The notes under the pieces are model-generated. The model had not been told where the DNA came from, searched no databases, and was given only the letters and a program-made list of their open reading frames with translations. Shown here piece by piece: positions 27,207 to 35,936 of a stretch of DNA of 64,000 bases (positions within the stretch are counted from its first letter, which is position 1; each line of letters opens with the position of its first letter). The stretch is taken from positions 744,001-808,000 of the forward strand of contig NZ_CP061033.1 in NCBI RefSeq assembly GCF_014490575.1, in the 5' to 3' direction. The DNA comes from Corynebacterium zhongnanshanii. Lineage in GTDB: Bacteria > Actinomycetota > Actinomycetes > Mycobacteriales > Mycobacteriaceae. The position numbers and the translations under genes were made by a program.

Positions 27207-27238
27207 GGCTAGTGGAAACTAGGGCTAGTGGAAACTAG
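27207..27238 (+). repeat. Two tandem 16-base dyad repeats before sepF
   Basis: GGCTAGTGGAAACTAG occurs twice without a break (27207-27222 and 27223-27238). Each copy is itself a dyad, CTAGT-GGAA-ACTAG, and a further ACTAGT lies directly upstream at 27201-27206. It fills the yggS-sepF spacer and ends at the sepF Shine-Dalgarno. Confidence 0.9.
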
Positions 27239-27256
27239 AAGGAAGCGTCCCCGAAC

Positions 27257-27793
27257 GTGAAGGAAACTTTTCAAACAATCATGGACAAGATCAAGGAATT
27301 TTTCGGTTTCGGCCCTGTCGATAACTACGATACGGAGGCTGAGCTTTCGGAGACCCGTTCCGGGCGGACTCACCGGGATGACGTGGACGATTACGTATCT
27401 CCTCGCACGTCTCGTGGTTACGACCGCGACGGCGGCAGGGCGTCCCGTTACGAGTCGTCGGCTCGCGAGCCATACCGCTATGGTGAGTCCCACTACGGAT
27501 CCCAGCCGCAGCGCCGCGTGCCACAGGACCCTAAGTACGTTCCGCTGCACTTGAGCGCGTACAAGGACGCGACCGAGGTTGTGGATGTGGCCAAGACGGG
27601 TGACGTTGTGGTGTTCACTCTGTCCGGTGTGGAGCGCAGCGAGGCTGCACGTGCGCTGGATTTCATTTCCGGCGCGCGCCGTGCCCTGGATGCCGACTTG
27701 AAGAAGCTGAGCGGTGTGCGTAACTATATTCTGATCCCTCAGGGTGTGGTGCTGAGTTCCGATCAGCTGGAGAGCTTGGCGCAAGAGCTGTAG
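27257..27793 (+). CDS. sepF: Cell division protein SepF
   Basis: A 178-residue protein that tethers FtsZ to the membrane in actinobacteria, which lack FtsA. The N-terminal MDKIKEFFGFGP is the amphipathic membrane-binding helix region, followed by a charged Arg/Tyr-rich linker (about 30-90), then the SepF core starting VPLHLSAYKDATEVVDVAK with FISGARRALDADLKKL. GTG 27257 has AAGGAAG 11 bases upstream; ATG 27281 is a possible shorter start. Confidence 0.93.
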   Translation: MKETFQTIMDKIKEFFGFGPVDNYDTEAELSETRSGRTHRDDVDDYVSPRTSRGYDRDGGRASRYESSAREPYRYGESHYGSQPQRRVPQDPKYVPLHLSAYKDATEVVDVAKTGDVVVFTLSGVERSEAARALDFISGARRALDADLKKLSGVRNYILIPQGVVLSSDQLESLAQEL

Positions 27794-27796
27794 TTC

Positions 27797-28093
27797 ATGA
27801 CTGAGTTCCTGTTATTGCTGATCTACCTGATCAGGCTCTATATTTTCCTTCTGCTCGTGCGGATTGTCGTGGAGATGATCCAGAGCTTCTCCCGTAACTG
27901 GCGGCCACCACGGTGGTTTTCTATTGTGGCCGAGCCCATTTTTAAGGTGACTGATCCTCCGGTGCGGGCGTTGCGTCGCCTTATTCCACCCATCCAGTTG
28001 GGTGGCGTGGCGCTGGATGTGTCTGTCCTGGTCCTGTTCTTTGGCCTGCAGATTCTCATTATGATTTTGACGGCGATGATTGGGGCGTTCTAG
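27797..28093 (+). CDS. YggT family membrane protein
   Basis: A 98-residue protein with two YGGT-type membrane segments at about 3-25 and 72-95. The loop PIFKVTDPPVRALRRLIPP carries the family's conserved Pro/Arg signature. Function is not firmly known; the gene almost always lies between sepF and wag31/divIVA, suggesting a role in division or turgor control. It starts 3 bases after the sepF stop and is the last gene before a terminator. Confidence 0.9.
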   Translation: MTEFLLLLIYLIRLYIFLLLVRIVVEMIQSFSRNWRPPRWFSIVAEPIFKVTDPPVRALRRLIPPIQLGGVALDVSVLVLFFGLQILIMILTAMIGAF

Positions 28094-28134
28094 CCCGGTA
28101 TCGAGTTCGGTTTCTAGCCCGGTAAGTTTCTGTG

Positions 28135-28166
28135 ACGAGGTGCCTTCGGGGCACCTCGTGGTTTTT
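28135..28166 (+). terminator. Intrinsic terminator closing the dcw cluster
   Basis: A perfect stem, ACGAGGTGCC-type arm at 28135-28143 with its complement at 28151-28159, around a TTCG-containing loop and followed by GGTTTTT. It separates yggT from wag31, so wag31 is expected to have its own promoter. Confidence 0.88.
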
Positions 28167-28319
28167 CGGGAGCGGGCCTAGGGCACGTGGGCCTGTGAGG
28201 TCGTGGGGATGAGTGGACGTGGTGACAGGGCTTAAGACGGCGGGGGATAGGGCTGAAGCATCGGGGAGACCCCCAAAAAGAAGAATTTTTAAGTTTTATT
28301 CTTGAATCTTCAGATAAGG

Positions 28320-28350
28320 TTGAGTGTTTTTGCCGAACCGCTGGTATGCT
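28320..28350 (+). promoter_or_regulatory. Candidate wag31 promoter
   Basis: TTGAGT (28320-28325) and TATGCT (28345-28350) with a 19-base spacer, about 40 bases before the ATG. The spacer is a little long. The 296-base gap between yggT and wag31 otherwise holds the terminator and an AT-rich inverted repeat AAGAAT...ATTCTT at 28280-28302. Confidence 0.5.
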
Positions 28351-28389
28351 GTGAGCCAGTTTCTAATTTAACTAGGAAAGGTAGACCCC

Positions 28390-29466
28390 ATGCCGCTGAC
28401 TCCAGCAGACGTGCACAACGTAGCCTTCAGCAAGCCTCCCATTGGCAAGCGTGGTTATAACGAGGATGAAGTTGACCAGTTCTTGGACCTGATCGAGGAC
28501 ACTCTCGCTGAACTGCAGGATGAAAACGCCGATCTGAGGCAGCAGGTCGAGGACCTGTCCTCTGGCACGGGTGACTCTGCATCCACTGCTGCGCCTGCAG
28601 CCTCCTCCGTTGACGAGGCTCAGCTGCGTCGCTCCATCGAATCCGAGGTTCGCGCAGAGGTTGAGCGCGAGTACAGCGCCAAGCTCGACAAGGCTCAGCG
28701 CGCACAGTCCACCTCCGAGCAGGATTCCGCCACCCAGGACAAGCTGAAGGACAGCTACGAGTCCCGCATCAAGGATGCCGACGCTCGTGCTACCGCTGCT
28801 GAGGACAAGGCCAAGAAGCTTGAGGCTGAGCTGGCTCAGGCGAAGAAGAACTCCGCCCAGCCTGCAGCTGCCGCATCCGCATCCTCTGCAACCACCTCTG
28901 AGGCTGCTGACGGAGCGGCTACCCCTGAGACCCACATGCAGGCAGCTCGCGTGTTGTCCCTGGCTCAGGAGATGGCTGACCGCTTGACCGGTGATGCGAA
29001 GGCTCAGTCTGAGTCCATGCTGTCTGAGGCTCGGGCTGCAGCCAAGAAGACCGTGGATGACGCGGACGCAAGCTCCAAGTCCACTCTGGCGGATGCCAAG
29101 CAGAAGTCCGAGTCCCAGCTGGCTGATGCGAAGACCCGTTCGGAGAAGATGCTGGCTGATGCGAAGCAGAAGTCCGAGACCCTGATCTCTGATGCGAATG
29201 CTCAGTCTCAGGCTCAGATCCGCTCCGCTCAGGACAAGGCAACCCAGCTGCAGCAGGATGCCGAGCGCAAGCACACGGAGATCATGACCACCGTGAAGAA
29301 GCAGCAGGCTGCTCTGGAGGCACGCATCGAAGAGCTGCGTACCTACGAGCGTGAGTACCGTACTCGCCTGAAGACCTTCCTGGAGTCTCAGCTGGAAGAG
29401 CTGAACAGCCGTGGTACCGCTGCGCCTCACAACGGCAGCATTGAGTCCAACGGCGATCGCCGCTAA
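28390..29466 (+). CDS. wag31: Polar growth protein Wag31 (DivIVA)
   Basis: A 358-residue coiled-coil protein that marks cell poles and recruits the elongation machinery. The N-terminal DivIVA domain has [20 protein letters not shown], the membrane-curvature binding part. A Ser/Ala-rich low-complexity stretch covers about 60-180. The C-terminal half is a long coiled coil built from 11-residue repeats of the LADAKQKSE type. TAGGAAAGG lies about 8 bases before the ATG. Essential in corynebacteria and a target of Ser/Thr kinases (family knowledge). Confidence 0.95.
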   Translation: MPLTPADVHNVAFSKPPIGKRGYNEDEVDQFLDLIEDTLAELQDENADLRQQVEDLSSGTGDSASTAAPAASSVDEAQLRRSIESEVRAEVEREYSAKLDKAQRAQSTSEQDSATQDKLKDSYESRIKDADARATAAEDKAKKLEAELAQAKKNSAQPAAAASASSATTSEAADGAATPETHMQAARVLSLAQEMADRLTGDAKAQSESMLSEARAAAKKTVDDADASSKSTLADAKQKSESQLADAKTRSEKMLADAKQKSETLISDANAQSQAQIRSAQDKATQLQQDAERKHTEIMTTVKKQQAALEARIEELRTYEREYRTRLKTFLESQLEELNSRGTAAPHNGSIESNGDRR

Positions 29467-29478
29467 GGTAAGGATAAA

Positions 29479-29700
29479 TCGCAACGATCCGGCCATCACC
29501 GGGGAGCGTCACCGGAAGAACAGCCGCGCACCTCATCGATACGATGAGGTGCTCAGCTCAGTAGAACCGGGCGGACTCACAGCACGAGACGCTGTAAGAA
29601 CAAGTGAAAAATCAGGGTGGTACCGCGCAGGTCTAGAAGCGCCCCTGTGTATCTAGAAAATAAAGCGAAAAACAATCTCGATACACAAAGGAACCTGACG
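29479..29700 (+). promoter_or_regulatory. Ile-specific translational T-box leader of ileS
   Basis: The T-box sequence AGGGTGGTACCGCG is at 29614-29627. Upstream, CCGG-CCATCA-CCGG at 29489-29502 presents ATC (29495-29497), an Ile codon, in the loop of a very short Stem I, as known for actinobacterial ileS T-boxes. Two exclusive pairings are visible downstream: CCCTG (29643-29647) with CAGGG of the T-box (29613-29617), or CCTGTGTATC (29644-29653) with GATACAC plus AGG (29680-29691), which would hide the ileS Shine-Dalgarno AAAGG. Uncharged tRNA-Ile should favour the first and open translation. The leader begins almost at the wag31 stop. Confidence 0.9.
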
Positions 29701-29704
29701 AGCG

Positions 29705-32700
29705 ATGAACACCCCTGCTGGCGGCGCATACCCCCGCCAAGATATGTCCAACGGTGGCCCCACGGACTTTCCTAGCCTGGAGAAGGAAGTCCTTCACTAC
29801 TGGGCTACCGATAAGACGTTTGAGCAGTCCCTCAGCCAGCGCGAGGGAGCGGAAGAATACGTCTTCTATGACGGCCCTCCCTTCGCCAACGGCCTTCCTC
29901 ACTACGGTCACCTGCTGACCGGCTATGTGAAGGACATCGTCCCGCGCTTCCAGACCATGAAGGGCAAGAAGGTTGCCCGTGTCTTTGGCTGGGACTGCCA
30001 CGGTCTCCCGGCAGAGCTGGAGGCGGAAAAGCAGCTCGGCATCACCGACCGCGCCGGTATCGAGAAGATGGGCATGCAGGCCTTCAACGAGTACTGCGCC
30101 ACCTCGGTGCTGCGCTACACCGATGAGTGGAAGAACTACGTCACCCGCCAGGCCCGCTGGGTCGATTTCGATAACGGCTACAAGACCATGGACCCGGACT
30201 TCATGGAGTCCGTGATGTGGGCCTTCAAGACCTTGTACGACAAGGGTCTCATCTACCAGGGCTTCCGCGTCCTGCCCTATTCCTGGGCCGAGCACACCCC
30301 ACTGTCCAACCAGGAAACCCGCCTGGACGATTCCTACAAGATGCGTCAGGACCCCACCCTGACCGTGACCATGCCGTTCAATGGAGCGAAGCCGGGCTCG
30401 GCCGCTGAAACTACGCTGGCGGAGATCCCCGAACTGAACGACGCCGCCGCGATCGCATGGACCACCACGCCGTGGACCCTTCCCTCGAACTCTGCGTTGG
30501 CGGTGAACCCTCAGGTCACCTACGCCCTGGTGAAGGTGGGGGAGTCCGGCGCAGACGGATTTGCCGGCCAGAAGCTGGTGCTGGCGGAAGCCCTGGTGGA
30601 CGCCTACGCCAAGGAGCTGGGCGAAGACCGCGAGGTTCTCGCCACCTTCCCCGGTGAGAAGCTGGTGGGCTTTACCTACACGCCAGTGTTCGACTTCTTC
30701 CCGGAGTTGAAGAATGGCTTCCAGATCCTCGCGGCGGACTACGTCACCACCGAAGACGGTACCGGCGTGGTGCACCAGGCTCCGGCCTTTGGTGAGGACG
30801 ATATGAACACCTGCCAGCAGGCCGATATCGAGCTGGTCATCCCCGTGGACATGGATGGCAAGTTCACCAGCCAGGCCGCCCCCTACGAGGGGCAGCTGGT
30901 GTTCGATGCGAACAAGGACATCATCAAGGACCTCAAGGCAGCTGGGCGCGTGTTCCGCCACCAGACAATCGAGCACTCCTACCCACACTCCTGGCGTTCT
31001 GGTGAGCCGCTGATCTACATGGCCCTGCCATCCTGGTTCGTGGCGGTGACGAAGTTCCGCGATCGCATGGTGGAGCTAAACCACGAGCAGATCGAATGGA
31101 TCCCTGCGCACATCCGCGACGGCCAGTTCGGCAAGTGGCTGGAGGGCGCCCGCGATTGGAACATCTCTCGAAACCGTTACTGGGGTGCGCCGATCCCTGT
31201 GTGGGTCTCTGACGACGAGAACTACCCGCGCATGGACGTCTACGGTTCCCTGGAGGAGCTGGAGCGCGACTTCGGCGAGCGTCCTCGCTCGCTGCACCGC
31301 CCGGACATCGACGAGTTGACCCGCCCGAACCCCGATGATCCGACGGGTAAGTCCACCATGCGCCGCGTGCCTGAGGTGCTGGACTGCTGGTTCGAGTCCG
31401 GCTCGATGCCGTTTGCCCAGAAGCACTACCCGTTCGAGAACAAGGAGTGGTTCGATACCCACTCGCCTGCGGACTTTATTGTGGAGTACTCCGGCCAGAC
31501 CCGCGGCTGGTTCTACACCATGCATGTGCTGGCCACGGCGCTGTTCGACCGTCCTGCCTTCAAGAAGGTGGTGGCCCACGGCATCGTGCTGGGTGACGAT
31601 GGGCTGAAGATGTCCAAGTCCAAGGGCAATTACCCCGATGTGAACGAGGTGTTCGACCGCGACGGTTCGGATGCCATGCGCTGGTTCTTGATGTCCAGCC
31701 CGATCTTGAGGGGCGGCAACCTGATTGTCACGGAGCAGGGCATCCGCGAGGGCGTGCGCCAGGCGATGCTGCCGATGTGGAACGCGTACTCCTTCCTGCG
31801 GCTCTACGCCTCCCAGCCTGCGGAGTGGAACACCCAGTCCACCCATGTGCTGGATCGGTATATATTGGCCAAGCTGCACGAGACGGTGGCTGCGGTGAAC
31901 AAGGCCCTGGAAAATACGGACATCGCCACCGCCTGCGACGAGGTCCGTTGGTTCTGCGATGCGTTGACCAACTGGTACGTGCGCCGTTCCCGTGAGCGTT
32001 TCTGGGCGGGCGACCAGGTGCACCCTGAGGCGTTCAACACGCTCTATACCGTGCTGGAGACCCTGTGCCGTGGGGCGGCGCCGTTGCTGCCGATGACCAC
32101 CGAGGTGATCTGGCGTGGCCTGACGGGTGAGCGCTCTGTTCATCTGACCGATTTCCCGGATGCCTCCGTTTTGCCGTCCGACGCCGACCTCGTCCGCGCA
32201 ATGGATTCCGTCCGCGCGATCAGCTCTGCGACGAGCTCGCTGCGTAAGGCGCACAAGCTGCGCAACCGCCTGCCGTTGCCGAAGCTCACCATCGCGGTAC
32301 CTGAGGCCTCCACGCTGGAGGACTTCACACAGATCATCGCCGACGAGGTGAACGTCAAGGAAGTTGTCTTGACGGACGATGTATCCAGTGTGGGAACCTT
32401 CGAGGTGGTCGTGAACGCCCGCGTGGCCGGACCGCGTCTGGGTAAGGATGTCCAGCGCGTGATCAAGGCCGTGAAGTCGGGCAACTACGAGGTCAATGGC
32501 GAGGGCACGGTCGTCGCCGACGGTATCGAGTTGCAGGACGGCGAGTACAGCCGCAAGCTCGTGGCGCAGGACCCGGACAACACCGCCGAGGTCACCGGCC
32601 ACTCCGGCCTGGTGGTTCTGGACACCACGATCACAGAGGAGCTGGAGGCCGAGGGCTGGGCCGCCGACCGCGTGCGTGGCCTGCAGGAGGCGCGTAAGAA

Positions 32701-32887
32701 CTCCGGCCTGGAGATCAGCGACCGCATCCAGGTGACCCTCTCGGTTCCGGAGGACAAGCGGGAGTGGGCCCAGCGCCACGCTGACGCGATCGCGCGGGAA
32801 GTGCTCGCCACCGAGATCGAGGTCGTTACGGACCAGACCCTGGAGCACGACATCGCAGACGGCTGCACGGCTCAGATCACGCGCTAG
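29705..32887 (+). CDS. ileS: Isoleucyl-tRNA synthetase
   Basis: A 1060-residue class I tRNA synthetase charging tRNA-Ile. HIGH variant HYGH at 66-69, KMSKS at 635-639, editing domain between them containing TTPWTLPSN, and an anticodon-binding C-terminal part with [11 protein letters not shown]. Controlled by the T-box just upstream. It is followed after 4 bases by dinB, as in mycobacteria, where dinX follows ileS. Confidence 0.97.
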   Translation: MNTPAGGAYPRQDMSNGGPTDFPSLEKEVLHYWATDKTFEQSLSQREGAEEYVFYDGPPFANGLPHYGHLLTGYVKDIVPRFQTMKGKKVARVFGWDCHGLPAELEAEKQLGITDRAGIEKMGMQAFNEYCATSVLRYTDEWKNYVTRQARWVDFDNGYKTMDPDFMESVMWAFKTLYDKGLIYQGFRVLPYSWAEHTPLSNQETRLDDSYKMRQDPTLTVTMPFNGAKPGSAAETTLAEIPELNDAAAIAWTTTPWTLPSNSALAVNPQVTYALVKVGESGADGFAGQKLVLAEALVDAYAKELGEDREVLATFPGEKLVGFTYTPVFDFFPELKNGFQILAADYVTTEDGTGVVHQAPAFGEDDMNTCQQADIELVIPVDMDGKFTSQAAPYEGQLVFDANKDIIKDLKAAGRVFRHQTIEHSYPHSWRSGEPLIYMALPSWFVAVTKFRDRMVELNHEQIEWIPAHIRDGQFGKWLEGARDWNISRNRYWGAPIPVWVSDDENYPRMDVYGSLEELERDFGERPRSLHRPDIDELTRPNPDDPTGKSTMRRVPEVLDCWFESGSMPFAQKHYPFENKEWFDTHSPADFIVEYSGQTRGWFYTMHVLATALFDRPAFKKVVAHGIVLGDDGLKMSKSKGNYPDVNEVFDRDGSDAMRWFLMSSPILRGGNLIVTEQGIREGVRQAMLPMWNAYSFLRLYASQPAEWNTQSTHVLDRYILAKLHETVAAVNKALENTDIATACDEVRWFCDALTNWYVRRSRERFWAGDQVHPEAFNTLYTVLETLCRGAAPLLPMTTEVIWRGLTGERSVHLTDFPDASVLPSDADLVRAMDSVRAISSATSSLRKAHKLRNRLPLPKLTIAVPEASTLEDFTQIIADEVNVKEVVLTDDVSSVGTFEVVVNARVAGPRLGKDVQRVIKAVKSGNYEVNGEGTVVADGIELQDGEYSRKLVAQDPDNTAEVTGHSGLVVLDTTITEELEAEGWAADRVRGLQEARKNSGLEISDRIQVTLSVPEDKREWAQRHADAIAREVLATEIEVVTDQTLEHDIADGCTAQITR

Positions 32888-32891
32888 AACC

Positions 32892-34196
32892 ATGGGCCGT
32901 CGATGGGTCGCTCATATCGACATGGATGCGTTTTTCGCATCCGTGGAGCAACTCACCCGTCCTACGTTGCGCGGCAGGCCCGTGCTTGTGGGCGGCGTGA
33001 GCGGTCGCGGCGTGGTCGCGGGGGCGTCCTACGAGGCCCGCGCGTATGGCGCCCGTTCGGCCATGCCGATGCACCAGGCGATCACGCTGTGCCGACGCCG
33101 GGCCGTCGTTGTTCGACCGCGCTTTGAGATCTACAAGCTGGCGTCGGAAAAAATTTTCGACGTCCTGCGTGACAAGGCAGGAGTGGTGGAGCAGCTCTCC
33201 GTGGACGAGGGATTCGCGACCGCGGAGACGGACGATCCCGAGGGGTGGGCGCAGGAGCTGCGGCGGGCCGTGGAGGAGGCGACCGGCCTGTCCTCGAGCG
33301 TGGGGATGGCCGCCACGAAGCTGGACGCGAAGATGGCCAGCGACCTGGCGAAACCCCACGGGGTGTGCGTGATTGAGCACGACCGGCGGATGGAGGTGTT
33401 CGGGCCGCGGCCCGTGTCCGATATTTGGGGCATTGGGCGGGTGGCTCAGGGCAAGCTTCACGACGTGGGGGTGGATACCATCGTCCAGTTCGTGGCGATG
33501 GATCCGAAGGACGTGCAGGCGCTGTTGGGGAACGTGGGTGTGGAGGTGCATACGATGGCCGCTGGCCACGACCCTCGCGAGGTTGCGCCGCGCGGACCAG
33601 CCAAGCAGATCAGTGCCGAGCACACGTTGGAGCGCGATGTGACCTCCACCGAGGCCTTGCTGCCGTTTCTGCAGCGAGCCGCCGAGGGTGCGCACCGTCG
33701 CCTGCTGAAGGACGGGCGCGCCGCCCGGACCGTGACGGTGAAAACGCGGACGGCAGATTTTCAGATTCACACGCGCTCGGCCACGCTGGCCGCGCCGACG
33801 GACGAGTTGGACGTCATTGTGTCCACGGCACGCAGAGTGCTGCTCAGGCCAGAGGAATCAGGGGCCGTGCGCTTGGTGGGGGTGGGCCTGTCCGGCCTGT
33901 CCCATGACCGCCAGCAGGTTCTCTTCCCCGAGCTAGACCGTACGGAGGACCGGCCCGTCCCGCGCGTGGAGGTGGTGCACGAGGAAGCTCCGGAGCCGCT
34001 GGCTATCGGCGGGTGGTATCCCACACAGGACGTCCGCCATGACACGTGGGGTCATGGGTGGGTTCAGGGCACCGGGCTGGACGTGGTGACGGTGCGCTTT
34101 GAAACGAGGACCACGGGGCCGGGCTTTACCAAGACCATGAAGGTGGATGATCCCGCCCTGCACCCGGCTAGTCCTGTGGACAGTCTCGACTGGTAG
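32892..34196 (+). CDS. dinB: Y-family DNA polymerase (DinB/DinX type)
   Basis: A 434-residue translesion polymerase. Catalytic HIDMDAFFASVEQL at about 8-21 holds the first metal-binding Asp; the YEARAYGARSAMPM steric-gate region follows; the second acidic motif reads SVDEGF where most family members have SVDEAF/Y. Helix-hairpin-helix IWGIGRVAQGKLHDVGV, then little-finger domain RTVTVKTRTADF. A C-terminal extension of about 70 residues after the little finger lacks an obvious clamp-binding QxxLF, though QQVLFPEL at about 342 is a candidate. Position after ileS matches mycobacterial dinX. It overlaps convergent ansA by 29 bases. Confidence 0.9.
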   Translation: MGRRWVAHIDMDAFFASVEQLTRPTLRGRPVLVGGVSGRGVVAGASYEARAYGARSAMPMHQAITLCRRRAVVVRPRFEIYKLASEKIFDVLRDKAGVVEQLSVDEGFATAETDDPEGWAQELRRAVEEATGLSSSVGMAATKLDAKMASDLAKPHGVCVIEHDRRMEVFGPRPVSDIWGIGRVAQGKLHDVGVDTIVQFVAMDPKDVQALLGNVGVEVHTMAAGHDPREVAPRGPAKQISAEHTLERDVTSTEALLPFLQRAAEGAHRRLLKDGRAARTVTVKTRTADFQIHTRSATLAAPTDELDVIVSTARRVLLRPEESGAVRLVGVGLSGLSHDRQQVLFPELDRTEDRPVPRVEVVHEEAPEPLAIGGWYPTQDVRHDTWGHGWVQGTGLDVVTVRFETRTTGPGFTKTMKVDDPALHPASPVDSLDW

Positions 34197-35187
34197 TCAG
34201 CTCGCAGAGCAGCTCGATGCGCGCCTGGCTGGGGCGTAAGGAGCCGCCGGAGCGGACGCCGGCGCGCTGCAAGGAGGCGCCTCCACCGGGGCCTCCGTAG
34301 ACGAAGTGCACCTCGCCCTCCGGTACGCGGGTGCAGATGATGACGGGGCAGGTGAGCTCGGACAGTCGTTCAGCGACGGCGGCGGGAACGTTGCCGCTGC
34401 CGAGAGCCTCCACCACGAGCCCGTCGATGTTCTGGGGAATCAGGTCTGCCGTGGCGCCGGCGAACATCGTGACGATGGGGACATTCAACCGCTTAAGCGG
34501 TGCGGGCTGGGGGCGGGGGAGCGGTCTCGTGCTGGGGGTGGCGCTGTGGCTGGCGCTGGCAGATGCGTTGGCAGATGCGTTGGCAAACGCGCGATCATCC
34601 GTGGTGTGCCGCTTGGTGGCGCCGTACGCGGGAAGGACGTCGGGGCCGAATGCGATGGACACGCTCGCCGGGGCCAGGGAACTCGCGGCAGGCCTCGCGG
34701 GAGACTCTGAGCCGGAGTCCGCAGGACTGTGCTCGCCGGAGTGCGCGCTACGGCCGAGAGCCTGGTATGCGCGGCGGATGTTATCCGGCCCATCCGGTTG
34801 GGGATCATCGGCGGGCCGCTGCGCGCCGGTGAGGACGATGGGGACGGTGCCCGCGAAGAAGAAATCCACGGCCATGGCGGTTTCTTCCATCGTGTCTGTC
34901 CCGTGCAACAGAATGATGCCACCAGCGCCGTCCTCGATGGCGCTGTTTATGGCGTGAAGAAGGGCGTCGATATCTTCCAGGGTGAGGTTGGAGGAATCCA
35001 GGTGGAGGATGTCACGCGCCTCGGCGGGAATGCCGGCGCGGGCGACGAGATCTGCGGTGCTGAGCGTGGGGACCAGGTCGCCGCTCGGGCCGTGCGTGCA
35101 GCTGATGGTGCCACCCGTTCCGAGGACGATGACGGGGCCGCGGTCAGGTGCGGGATGCTCGCCGGTGGAGAGGGAAGGAGAATGCAT
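34168..35187 (-). CDS. ansA: L-asparaginase (type I/AnsA family)
   Basis: A 339-residue asparaginase. The two catalytic threonine motifs are VLGTGGTIS near residue 21-29 and LLHGTDTMEETA at about 93-104. The C-terminal half has NVPIVTMFAGA and GLVVEALGSGNVP. Two low-complexity insertions, about 145-170 and 195-230 (Ser/Ala/Asn repeats), are not usual in the family; the second contains an in-frame 12-base tandem repeat near 34559-34582. ATG 35187 is chosen because TACTGT lies 7 bases upstream; GTG 35196 is an alternative. Convergent with dinB. Confidence 0.85.
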   Translation of the reverse strand: MHSPSLSTGEHPAPDRGPVIVLGTGGTISCTHGPSGDLVPTLSTADLVARAGIPAEARDILHLDSSNLTLEDIDALLHAINSAIEDGAGGIILLHGTDTMEETAMAVDFFFAGTVPIVLTGAQRPADDPQPDGPDNIRRAYQALGRSAHSGEHSPADSGSESPARPAASSLAPASVSIAFGPDVLPAYGATKRHTTDDRAFANASANASASASHSATPSTRPLPRPQPAPLKRLNVPIVTMFAGATADLIPQNIDGLVVEALGSGNVPAAVAERLSELTCPVIICTRVPEGEVHFVYGGPGGGASLQRAGVRSGGSLRPSQARIELLCELTTSRDCPQD

Positions 35188-35194
35188 GGCTACC

Positions 35195-35200
35195 ACAGTA
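35195..35200 (-). promoter_or_regulatory. Candidate -10 element (TACTGT) of ansA
   Basis: TACTGT with a 7-base spacer to ATG 35187; leaderless configuration. Confidence 0.5.
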
Positions 35201-35248
35201 GTGCCCTGGGGTCACTTGCGTCCCACGGCTTGCAGATCGGGGCTTGTG

Positions 35249-35254
35249 TACCAT
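35249..35254 (+). promoter_or_regulatory. Candidate -10 element (TACCAT) of lipoprotein gene
   Basis: TACCAT with a 7-base spacer to ATG 35262; this favours 35262 over the in-frame GTG 35244 and ATG 35253. Confidence 0.5.
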
Positions 35255-35261
35255 GGTCGAT

Positions 35262-35918
35262 ATGAAGATGAAGAAGGCATTCGCCGTATCCGTCGCCCTC
35301 ACCACCGGCCTCACCTTGGCCGCATGTGGTTCGGACGATGACAGCAAATCTGACAACACTTCCAGCTCCGCAGCGCCGTCCTCGGAGTCCATCCCAGCTC
35401 CAACCACCGAGGAGCTCACCAACGTCCTCCACCGAGCCGTGGATCCTGAACTTCCCACGGAAGAAAAGGCCGCCACCGTCGTCGGTGGCGAGACCGCCCC
35501 AGAAATCTTCGACTCCCTGACCCACATGCGCGCCGAATCCGGCGCCGAGATGCGGGTTGTCGACCCCGTGCTGCAGATCATCCCCACCCAGGCACAGGCC
35601 ACCGTGGAGCTGACTCTGCCGGAGCAGGAACCAGTCATCATCAGCGATGTGCTGTTTGTCTATGACGCTGAGCAGTGGAAACTCGACCAGCGCTGGGCAT
35701 GTACCCTGATCCAAAACGTGATGCCGGACAACGTGCCACCGATGTGTGGCGATCCGGTGCAGCCAGCGCCAGACGGTGAGGCTCCCGCTCCAGCACCCGC
35801 GCCAGAAGGTGAGGCGCCGGCTCCTGCCCCAGCACCGGAGGGTGAGCCACCAGCACCGGCTCCCGCCCCAGCACCTGCGCCGGAAGGCGAGCCGCCAGCA
35901 CCGGCACCTGCGCCGTAA
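35262..35918 (+). CDS. Secreted lipoprotein with Pro/Ala-rich tail
   Basis: A 218-residue protein. The signal sequence MKMKKAFAVSVALTTGLTL ends in the lipobox LAAC followed by GSDDD, so it should be lipidated by Lgt and cut by LspA (lspA lies 1 kb away). The middle domain of about 110 residues (LTNVLHRAVDPELP ... YDAEQWKLDQRWAC) resembles small lipoprotein domains that end in a WKL-type strand. The last about 55 residues are repeats of EGEAPAPAPAP type. Function unknown. An 18-base gap separates it from the next, convergent lipoprotein. Confidence 0.75.
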   Translation: MKMKKAFAVSVALTTGLTLAACGSDDDSKSDNTSSSAAPSSESIPAPTTEELTNVLHRAVDPELPTEEKAATVVGGETAPEIFDSLTHMRAESGAEMRVVDPVLQIIPTQAQATVELTLPEQEPVIISDVLFVYDAEQWKLDQRWACTLIQNVMPDNVPPMCGDPVQPAPDGEAPAPAPAPEGEAPAPAPAPEGEPPAPAPAPAPAPEGEPPAPAPAP

Positions 35919-35936
35919 AGCTCCTGCGCCTTAAAA

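Noticed and set aside
29632-29656. Two TCTAGA palindromes as a possible mobile-element scar
   Set aside because: They lie inside the T-box expression platform, whose pairing explains this stretch.
31076-32893. A 605-codon minus-strand frame opposite ileS
   Set aside because: Shadow of ileS; no domain, no start signal.
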